From the NCBI GenBank assembly GCA_964437425.1, contig CAYTGO010000039.1:1-29434 (forward strand): DNA of 29,434 nucleotides, read 5' to 3'. This DNA is from Scalindua sp964437425. GTDB taxonomy: Bacteria; Planctomycetota; Brocadiia; Brocadiales; Scalinduaceae. Both the position numbers and the translations under genes were made by a program. Positions 23,714-29,434 of the stretch are shown here, piece by piece. Numbering within the stretch: position 1 is the stretch's first letter; every line of letters begins with the position of its first letter. The notes under the pieces were generated by a model. It searched no databases. It was not told where the DNA came from and saw only the letters and a program-made list of their open reading frames with translations.

Positions 23714-25072
23714 ATGATTAGTAAGCCAAAAATCTCGAAAAACAGTTCACCAAAGGTATTCATAAAGACCTTTGGCTGCCAGATGAATAAGCTGGATACA
23801 GAGTTGTCAATAGGTTCACTTACAAAAAAAGGTTACTCGTTTGCCGAAGATGAGAACGATGCAGATGTTATTCTCTTGAATACCTGCAGTGTTCGTGATA
23901 AGGCGGAACATAAAGTATATTCACAACTCGGCAGCCTGAGAAATCAAAAGGAGAAGAAACCTGAATTAATCCTTGGCGTTCTTGGCTGTATGGCACAAAA
24001 CGAGGGAGATAAGATTTTTAAGCGCATGCCTCATGTTAATCTTGTCTGCGGGACAAGAATGTTTTCCAAACTCCCAGAATTACTTGATGAGATCAGTGGT
24101 AGTAATAAACGCGTTCTGGCTATTGACGAAGACGGAGAAGTTAATTTTGACAGGATGGTTACTCAGAGGCAAAACCGATACAACGCTTTTGTCTCCATTA
24201 TGAGGGGATGTGATAATTACTGCTCATATTGCATTGTTCCATTTGTCAGAGGTAGAGAATTCAGCAGGGCAGTTACAGATATAGTAGGCGAGGTTAAGAA
24301 ACTAGCGGATGATGGGTGTAAAGAGGTTACACTGCTGGGGCAGAACGTAAACTCTTATGGCAAAGGTTTGAATGGAAAAGTAACTTTGGCTACCTTGCTG
24401 AGAGAGCTTGATCCAATAGGCGGTATAGAGAGGATTCATTTTATTACATCTCATCCAAAAGATATGAACAGAGAAATTCTGGAGGCTGTCGGAGAATTAC
24501 CGGGAGTATGTGAATATTTACACATGCCGGCACAGTCTGGTTCAGACAGGATATTAGAAAAGATGAGACGTCAGTATACTTCAGCACATTATAGAGAACT
24601 TGTTGATATGGCCAGGTCAATAGTGCCGGGTATTAAGATTGCGAGTGACTTTATTGTGGGTTTCCCTGGTGAAACAGAGGAGGATTTCCAGGAAACAGTG
24701 AACCTGTTGAAAGACGTTCGTTGCCAAAATAGTTTTATATTTAAATACTCACCACGAACGGGGACTGCAGCTATAGAATTTACTGATGATGTTATAGAAG
24801 AAACAAAAAAGAGTAGAAATCATATATTGCTGGAATTACAGAAAGAGATAAGCACTGAAGAGAACAGAAAAATGCATGGAAAATCTGTCGAGGTCTTAGT
24901 GGAAGGTGAAAGTAAATCCGATACCGGCAGGTTAATTGGAAGGACACGTCAAAACCAGATTGTTGCCTTCAGCCCTCCCGCAGGTATATCTTCCTCACTA
25001 TCGGGTACGCTTATCAATGTTGAAATTGTGGACTCAACAGATTTGACACTTTTCGGTGTTATCAATTTGTGA
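23714..25072 (+). CDS. miaB: tRNA-2-methylthio-N6-dimethylallyladenosine synthase MiaB
   Basis: A 452-residue radical-SAM methylthiotransferase. The N-terminal UPF0004 domain carries the auxiliary cluster cysteines C22 (FGCQMNKLD), C58 (NTCSVRDKAEHK) and C92 (GCMAQ). The radical-SAM motif is C166-x3-C170-x2-C173 (GCDNYCSYC). A C-terminal TRAM domain (about 385-450, GKSVEVLVEGES) binds tRNA. ASDFIVGFPGETEEDF and CEYLHMPAQSGSDRIL are further MiaB signatures; the NTCSVRDKAEHK motif separates it from MtaB and RimO. The enzyme methylthiolates i6A37 in tRNAs reading UNN codons. The length is typical of the family. It converges with apgM. Confidence 0.95.
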   Translation: MISKPKISKNSSPKVFIKTFGCQMNKLDTELSIGSLTKKGYSFAEDENDADVILLNTCSVRDKAEHKVYSQLGSLRNQKEKKPELILGVLGCMAQNEGDKIFKRMPHVNLVCGTRMFSKLPELLDEISGSNKRVLAIDEDGEVNFDRMVTQRQNRYNAFVSIMRGCDNYCSYCIVPFVRGREFSRAVTDIVGEVKKLADDGCKEVTLLGQNVNSYGKGLNGKVTLATLLRELDPIGGIERIHFITSHPKDMNREILEAVGELPGVCEYLHMPAQSGSDRILEKMRRQYTSAHYRELVDMARSIVPGIKIASDFIVGFPGETEEDFQETVNLLKDVRCQNSFIFKYSPRTGTAAIEFTDDVIEETKKSRNHILLELQKEISTEENRKMHGKSVEVLVEGESKSDTGRLIGRTRQNQIVAFSPPAGISSSLSGTLINVEIVDSTDLTLFGVINL

Positions 25073-25118
25073 AATTCGTGTCTATACTTAGTCAATCCTT
25101 AAATCCCTTAATCTTTAT

Positions 25119-26315
25119 CTAAGAAGTATCGCCTTTGATGAACTGGCTCATTAGTTGATATCCCTGTTTTACCTTTAAGCCGGTTTGTCCTGCATTTGAT
25201 TCCGAGAATTCCAGGTTGCTTTTATTGTCACAGCCGGTTCCATACATAGCAAATGGTACAGGGTCTGACGTGTGAGTTCTCTTGCTTATTGGTGTATAGT
25301 GGTCGGGAAGGACAAGAATACGAAAATCGTCATACTTCTCCAGTGCTTCAAGAACAGGACCTACAATTTTTTTATCAATATTTTCAATGGCACGAATTTT
25401 CTCATGAGTATTTCCTTCATGACCCGCCTCATCCGGCGCTTCAATATGCACCAGGACCAGATCATGAGTCTCCAGTGCTTCAATTGCATATTTTGCCTTA
25501 GCATCATAATCTGTATCTAAGTATGCTGTAGCGCCTGGAACCTCTATAATGTTCCAGCCAATATAAGTTGCCAGCCCTCTCAATAAATCAACACCTGTTA
25601 TGACCGCACCTGAGATTCCATACAACTCCTCAAAAGGTGTTAATGATGGCCGCTTTCCCTGTCCCCATAACCAAATCATATTTGCTGGGTTTTCGCCAAG
25701 ATCCAGTCTTACCTTATTCACCTCATGGTTTTCAAGTAAATGGAATGAGTCCCGCATTAACTCAAATAATATTTCACTACCTTTTCCCTTCGGTAAATTC
25801 TTTGTTATCGGTTTGCCTATAATATCGTGGGGCGGGGTGCAATCAGCTTCTATCGAAACATCCCCGCTGTAAACCATTATGTTGCGGTAACTCGTCCCTG
25901 CATAAAATTTTACGTTTTTATCGGCAAAATTATCATTCAGAATTGACATAATAAGTTCTGCTTCCTTATCTGAGACATGTCCCGCACTGAAGTCTGCCAG
26001 TATGCCTTCATTTGCAGTAATGAGATTGCAACGGACAGCCAAATCATTTTCACCCAGTTCGATGCCCAAGCCTACAGATTCCAGCGGCGCTCTTCCGGTA
26101 TAACAATCTTCCGGGTTATAACCCATGACAGAAAGGCACGCAACATCGCTTCCGGGTTTAAAGTTCTTAGGTATGGTATTAGCGACACCCATTATTCCAT
26201 TAGATGAGATATTATCCATGTTTGGTGTCCTGGCAGCTTCCATTGGAGTCCTTCCACTCAGTTTCTCCAGCTTATAATCGGCCATTCCATCCGGGATGAT
26301 AACGCAAAATTTCAT
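25119..26315 (-). CDS. apgM: 2,3-bisphosphoglycerate-independent phosphoglycerate mutase, archaeal type
   Basis: A 398-residue alkaline-phosphatase-superfamily enzyme of the ApgM type, not the longer bacterial GpmI. PDGMADYKLEKLSGRTPMEAA supplies the first metal-binding aspartate. GSDVACLSVMGYNP carries the catalytic serine, and YTGRAPLES follows. Near the C-terminus are VHIEAPDEAGHEG and LVLPDHYTPISKRTHTSDPVPF, both with metal ligands. It interconverts 3- and 2-phosphoglycerate in glycolysis and gluconeogenesis without a bisphosphate cofactor. Many anaerobes and planctomycetes carry this form. AAAGG sits about 9 nt before the ATG. It is divergent from pyrB with a shared 285-nt upstream region. 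Confidence 0.94.
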   Translation of the reverse strand: MKFCVIIPDGMADYKLEKLSGRTPMEAARTPNMDNISSNGIMGVANTIPKNFKPGSDVACLSVMGYNPEDCYTGRAPLESVGLGIELGENDLAVRCNLITANEGILADFSAGHVSDKEAELIMSILNDNFADKNVKFYAGTSYRNIMVYSGDVSIEADCTPPHDIIGKPITKNLPKGKGSEILFELMRDSFHLLENHEVNKVRLDLGENPANMIWLWGQGKRPSLTPFEELYGISGAVITGVDLLRGLATYIGWNIIEVPGATAYLDTDYDAKAKYAIEALETHDLVLVHIEAPDEAGHEGNTHEKIRAIENIDKKIVGPVLEALEKYDDFRILVLPDHYTPISKRTHTSDPVPFAMYGTGCDNKSNLEFSESNAGQTGLKVKQGYQLMSQFIKGDTS

Positions 26316-26600
26316 TTAATTACGCCTTTCTACGTCATTAACTCATTTTGATTGGGTTCTTACCTCTTTGGTCGCCTATATTGTTGTTGTATGAATTTCA
26401 GCATATCTACGACTGAGAACATACATTTTCTGATAAATTTCAATATAACAGACACCTGCTATTAAATCAATGCATTTTGAGTGTAAACGTTTATAAAAAC
26501 GTCACTTGTCAATAACATCCATATGTTTTTTTCTTGTCATGTTAAACCCTCTTTGATAATATCAAATGCTATTTATATACAGACAGGTAAGCAGATCAAA

Positions 26601-27527
26601 ATGATAAGCTTAAAAGACAAAGATATAATCTCTATTCTAGACTTTACGAAGGAAGAGATATTATATATTTTGGAAATCTCGGCCAGGATGGAGAGAGAAG
26701 CTTGTCCTGATATTCTAAAAGGAAAGATACTTGCAAACCTGTTTTTTGAGCCTTCCACCCGAACGAGATTGAGTTTTGAAGCGGCAATGAAACGGATGGG
26801 CGGACAGGTTATAGGGTTTGATGAATTAGGCACAACGTCCACGGTAAAAGGGGAATCGTTAAGAGATTCTGTCAAAATAATTGAGGGCTATTGTGACATC
26901 ATTGTTTTAAGGCATTTTCTTGAAGGTGCTTCCCGGCTTACGGCAGATTCCGTGGGCATACCGGTTGTTAATGCCGGTGACGGGGCGAGTCAACATCCGA
27001 CACAGACCTTTGTCGACCTTTTTGCCATAAAGAAGGCAAAAGGCGACATCGATAATCTGTCGGTTGGTTTTCTGGGTGATCTGAAATATGGCAGAACTGC
27101 CCACTCGCTGGCATATGCTCTTTCACATTTTAATGCTGATATGAGCTTTATTTCACCTCCAAGTCTCAGAATGCCTAAAGACTATATAGAGGAGCTGGAA
27201 ATAAGAGATGTTTCGTTTCAGGAAGTTAACTCTATATCTGAAGTCAGTGAGGAGCTTGACATCCTTTACTGTACAAGGATACAGAAGGAGCGATTTGCAG
27301 AGCCTGTGGAGTATGAGAAAGTAAGGGGGCTCTATAAACTCAGCAAATCAATTATGGATGAACTCAAGGTTAAAGACGACCTTAAAATACTCCATCCGCT
27401 GCCACGAGTAGATGAAATGGATGAGAGCCTGGACGCAACAGAATATGCCATGTATTTTCAACAGGCTCATAGTGGTATTCCGGTTAGAGAAGCGCTTTTA
27501 GCCCTGGTACTAGGTGTCATAAAATGA
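26601..27527 (+). CDS. pyrB: Aspartate carbamoyltransferase catalytic subunit
   Basis: A 308-residue protein when started at ATG 26601. An open frame from 26523 adds 26 residues with no homology value and is not used. Conserved sites are FFEPSTRTRLSFE (carbamoyl phosphate loop), the KGESLRD lysine loop, DGASQHPTQTFVDLF, GDLKYGRTAHSL, YCTRIQKERF and LHPLPRVDE. The enzyme joins carbamoyl phosphate and aspartate in the first committed step of pyrimidine synthesis. The stop overlaps the pyrI start (ATGA at 27524), so the two subunits are translated together. The ribosome binding site is weak (AGGT about 12 nt upstream). Confidence 0.96.
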   Translation: MISLKDKDIISILDFTKEEILYILEISARMEREACPDILKGKILANLFFEPSTRTRLSFEAAMKRMGGQVIGFDELGTTSTVKGESLRDSVKIIEGYCDIIVLRHFLEGASRLTADSVGIPVVNAGDGASQHPTQTFVDLFAIKKAKGDIDNLSVGFLGDLKYGRTAHSLAYALSHFNADMSFISPPSLRMPKDYIEELEIRDVSFQEVNSISEVSEELDILYCTRIQKERFAEPVEYEKVRGLYKLSKSIMDELKVKDDLKILHPLPRVDEMDESLDATEYAMYFQQAHSGIPVREALLALVLGVIK

Positions 27528-27973
27528 AAAAACTAGAAGTCTCTGCAATCGAAGAGGGCACTGTTATTGATCAGATTGCAAATAAGAGCACGTTCAAGGT
27601 TGCCAATATACTGAATACCCAGAAGTTAGAGCAGGTGGTGTTGATTGGTTTTAATCTGAACAGTGAGAAGTTAGGTAAAAAAGGTATCATAAAGATAGGT
27701 GGCAGACTCCTTACACAGGAGGAAGTAAATAAGATTTCACTGATAGCGCCGGATGCTACAGTGAATATTATCAAGGATTCAGAGGTTGTAAAAAAATTCA
27801 CGGTTGATATTCCTGACTCTATAGAAGAGTTTATGAAATGTTTTAATCCGAATTGCGTCAGCAATAATCAGAAGATTATAAGTAAGTTCCATGTGATAAA
27901 TAAAAATCCTATAAGGATAAGATGTCACTATTGTGAACGTCACATGGGTATAGATGATATTGAGTTGGTTTAA
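27524..27973 (+). CDS. pyrI: Aspartate carbamoyltransferase regulatory subunit
   Basis: A 149-residue allosteric subunit. The N-terminal nucleotide-binding domain shows EEGTVIDQI and the paired strands ending VVLIGFNLNSEKLGKKGIIKI. The C-terminal zinc domain has C106, C111, C134 and C137 (CFNPNC, then CHYC), the same spacing pattern as E. coli PyrI. Binding of CTP or ATP tunes the catalytic trimer. It overlaps pyrB by four bases. A pyrB-pyrI pair in this kind of genome is usual for archaea, enterobacteria and some deep bacterial lineages. Confidence 0.96.
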   Translation: MKKLEVSAIEEGTVIDQIANKSTFKVANILNTQKLEQVVLIGFNLNSEKLGKKGIIKIGGRLLTQEEVNKISLIAPDATVNIIKDSEVVKKFTVDIPDSIEEFMKCFNPNCVSNNQKIISKFHVINKNPIRIRCHYCERHMGIDDIELV

Positions 27974-28050
27974 GAGTTTAACCCGACTTTCATATAAGAG
28001 AGAAGAGAAGTTAGAAATTAAAATTAGTTTTTGAGAATGGAGAGAAAGAG

Positions 28051-28674
28051 ATGGTAGAAACAACGATTGAGAAGAAACTAAACGATGATATTCTTGAAAA
28101 GAATACATTAAGAAATGAGATTGAGGGATGTGTACGAACTGTTGCTAAATGGAGAGGCAAGCTCGCTGATACGAAGAGTTTTCAGGAGCAGACTAAATAT
28201 GCTGATTCAATAAAACGTTTTGTTACCAGGATTGAGGGCCTTCGCGTAGAGTTTAATCAGCTGAATGAAGAGGTGGAAAAAAATATTCGTGAGACTGGAA
28301 AGTTTGCTGACGCAGATGTAAAGGCATTCTCCTCTCAGCTGGAGAAGGAAGTTAGTGGTATTCTGGAAGCTGACGAGGGATCAAAACAGAAAAATGCATC
28401 TAAGAAAAAGATTAAAATAAAACCAAATCCTGCCCAGGCCAAGAAGAAAACAAAGGCAAAGTCAAAGGGGACAGGAAAAGGAGTAGGTAGTTTAGAGCAG
28501 AAGATAGAGAAGACTATGGGAAGACTCAGCAAAGACATGGAAGAGGCGGAACGTATTGCAGGGAAAATGATAATACTGAATAGGGGTCTGAAAAAGATTG
28601 ACGGGTCAGCTTCGGACGATTCATATACTCAGGAACTCAAACGTATCGCTCGCGAAAAAGCAATTTATAGTTAG
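28051..28674 (+). CDS. Basic coiled-coil protein of unknown function
   Basis: A 207-residue protein of three parts. Residues 1-95 form a charged coiled coil (EKKLNDDILEKNTLRNEIEG, then VTRIEGLRVEFNQLNEEVEK). Residues 112-150 form a lysine- and alanine-rich linker (KKKIKIKPNPAQAKKKTKAK) that resembles histone-H1-like or nucleic-acid-binding tails. Residues 150-207 return to helix. There is no signal peptide or recognised domain. GGAGAGAAAG lies just before the ATG. It follows pyrI by 77 nt. A DNA- or RNA-associated role is only a guess from charge. Confidence 0.65.
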   Translation: MVETTIEKKLNDDILEKNTLRNEIEGCVRTVAKWRGKLADTKSFQEQTKYADSIKRFVTRIEGLRVEFNQLNEEVEKNIRETGKFADADVKAFSSQLEKEVSGILEADEGSKQKNASKKKIKIKPNPAQAKKKTKAKSKGTGKGVGSLEQKIEKTMGRLSKDMEEAERIAGKMIILNRGLKKIDGSASDDSYTQELKRIAREKAIYS

Positions 28675-28711
28675 TCTCTAAGCTGGAAATTTCTATGCTG
28701 TATAAGGGGTT

Positions 28712-28737
28712 GCATGGACAAACTTATTTGTCCGTGC
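28712..28737. terminator. Strong hairpin between coiled-coil gene and tRNA-Leu
   Basis: GCATGGACAAA pairs with TTTGTCCGTGC across the loop CTTA, 11 pairs with one T-G wobble. It lies 38 nt after the coiled-coil gene stop and downstream of the minus-strand tRNAs, so it may end transcription from both sides. No T-run follows on either strand, so it is not a classical intrinsic terminator. Confidence 0.45.
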
Positions 28738-28766
28738 TATTCAATGAGATTTCGATAGTGTTAAAT

Positions 28767-28852
28767 TGGTGGGCGGAGAGGGAGTCGAACCCTCACCTCC
28801 TTGCGGAGAAGGGATTTTAAGTCCCTCGTGTCTGCCATTCCACCACCCGCCC
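28767..28852 (-). tRNA. tRNA-Leu (TAA)
   Basis: Minus-strand class II tRNA with a long variable arm (CTCCGCAAGGAG). Acceptor GGGCGGG pairs with TCCGCCC; the anticodon stem AGGGA/TCCCT encloses CTTAAAA, anticodon TAA (reads UUA/UUG). T-loop TTCGACT. CCA is encoded at 28767-28769. Confidence 0.96.
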
Positions 28853-28868
28853 ATCCAAGTACAAAAAA

Positions 28869-28944
28869 TGGAGGCGGCACAGGGATTCGAACCCTGGATA
28901 ACGGATTTGCAATCCGCTGCCTTAGTCCACTTGGCCATGCCGCC
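28869..28944 (-). tRNA. tRNA-Cys (GCA)
   Basis: Minus-strand tRNA: acceptor GGCGGCA with TGCCGCC, anticodon loop TTGCAAA (anticodon GCA), T-loop TTCGAAT, and U73 discriminator, the identity base for tRNA-Cys. CCA is encoded at 28869-28871. It lies 16 nt upstream of tRNA-Leu and is probably in the same transcript. Confidence 0.96.
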
Positions 28945-29397
28945 TCATATGATGTTCACATCTTAAGTTGTTTTAATATTGGCAGTTATGCGATCCTGCA
29001 GGTCTCTCTTCCTTCACTGTTTCAACTCATTTAAAATCGCAATTCTACTGCAATTATGCGGTAATTATGGTGATTTTAAAGATGCGATTATATATCCAAA
29101 TGCATAAATTGCAAGTGGAATAATAAGGATTTGAGTATAATCAGCCATTCCTGTTTGAGATAAATCAAGAATAATTTTAAGAAGGCAAAAAAGAAGTAAA
29201 GACACAACGGTTTTTCTGACCGGAGCAAATCTGAAAAGAGCTGTGAATATGCCTCTTAGTAGTTGACAAGCAGATGGAAGGTGTATAAAATCCTGAAAAA
29301 AAGGGTTATATCGATATTAGCAGTTTTAATTTTAGATAGCACTTAGAATGGTATTTATCAAGATAAAAGATCTGTTCCAGGGATCTCCGGAGGAGTA
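28945..29397. other. Intergenic stretch with possible small membrane ORF and a promoter
   Basis: 450 nt between tRNA-Cys and the final gene. On the minus strand a frame from about 29322 to the TAA at 29065-29067 reads like a membrane protein (FRFAPVRKTVVSLLLFCLLK, then ILIIPLAIYAFGYIIAS). No ATG or ribosome binding site serves the full frame; the first usable start is a GTG at 29205, giving 46 residues. It may be a decayed gene tail. A plus-strand promoter lies over its upstream part (separate entry). Confidence 0.4.
29263..29289 (+). promoter_or_regulatory. Promoter of the CBS-like gene
   Basis: TTGACA (29263-29268) and TATAAA (29284-29289) with a 15-nt spacer, a little short. The transcript would start near 29296, leaving a leader of about 100 nt before the ATG at 29398. 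Confidence 0.5.
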
Positions 29398-29434
29398 ATG
29401 AACGTAAAAGAAATAATGTCCACAAGCCTTGTTA
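29398..29434 (+). CDS. Start of a probable CBS-domain protein, 3' truncated
   Basis: A GGAGG at 29389-29393 is followed by ATG at 29398 and the residues MNVKEIMSTSLV before the window ends. V-K-E-I-M-S/T-x-x-(L/V)-V is the usual opening of a CBS-domain protein. Only 12 codons are visible, so the rest and the function are unknown. Confidence 0.6.
   Translation, partial: MNVKEIMSTSLV

Noticed and set aside
26523..26600. Extended N-terminus for PyrB
   Set aside because: The extra 26 residues have no family counterpart. ATG 26601 gives the normal PyrB length.
28741..29034. Open frames across the two tRNA genes (both strands)
   Set aside because: They translate tRNA-Leu and tRNA-Cys sequence. 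Residues such as GFEPWITDLQSAALVHLA are the well-known artefact of reading a tRNA as protein.

Overview
The window is chromosomal DNA from an AT-rich, Gram-negative-type bacterium. Support for an outer membrane comes from an MlaC-like periplasmic lipid carrier, lipobox lipoproteins, a SYLF-domain lipoprotein and many signal peptides. The gene mix is compatible with an anaerobic planctomycete such as the anammox Brocadiales, or a deep-branching relative: archaeal-type phosphoglycerate mutase, separate PyrB and PyrI, a short ThiC-like protein beside CobO, and a VWA/GATase-fold membrane protein. No single gene proves that, so the placement is tentative. No prophage, insertion sequence or CRISPR array is visible.

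Layout. Positions 1-7263 (+) carry envelope and regulatory genes: a 5'-truncated VWA membrane protein, a PDZ/TPR exported protein, a SHOCT-tailed lipoprotein, a DUF1566 (Lcl C-terminal) exported protein, a lone cyclic-nucleotide-binding-fold protein, a YhcH/YjgK/YiaL protein and a TPR membrane protein. Positions 7321-10111 (-) carry three exported proteins: DUF1573, SYLF and MlaC, the last with a clear intrinsic terminator. tRNA-His and tRNA-Arg (-) follow, read from a good promoter. Then come an LsrF/DeoC-type class I aldolase (-), a small exported protein (+), a GH99-like/WbsX protein (-) and a small orphan ORF (+).

Positions 14491-16556 (-) encode one large coiled-coil, transmembrane and TPR protein. 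It is interrupted by a 100-N gap. The two gap edges are exactly identical over 55 nt, which suggests an assembly join inside a 90-nt tandem repeat.

Positions 16799-16887 (+) hold a candidate structured small RNA with its own promoter and a terminator-like closing stem. Positions 17006-21529 (+) form a compact cluster of RNA-modification and cofactor genes: truA, a tRNA-binding-domain protein, an rluB-type pseudouridine synthase, thiC (or its paralog bzaF), a class I glutamine amidotransferase and cobO. Next are a GGDEF-PilZ protein, a PC4/YdbC-like small protein, miaB and, on the other strand, apgM. pyrB and pyrI overlap by 4 nt and together encode the two subunits of aspartate transcarbamoylase. 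A basic coiled-coil protein, tRNA-Leu, tRNA-Cys (-) and the first 12 codons of a CBS-domain-like protein close the window.

The most noteworthy items are the 55-nt duplicated gap edges in the repeat protein, the candidate RNA upstream of truA, the ThiC/BzaF ambiguity next to cobO, and a GC-rich nested palindrome upstream of miaB. I did not find a coherent, clearly novel multi-gene system.
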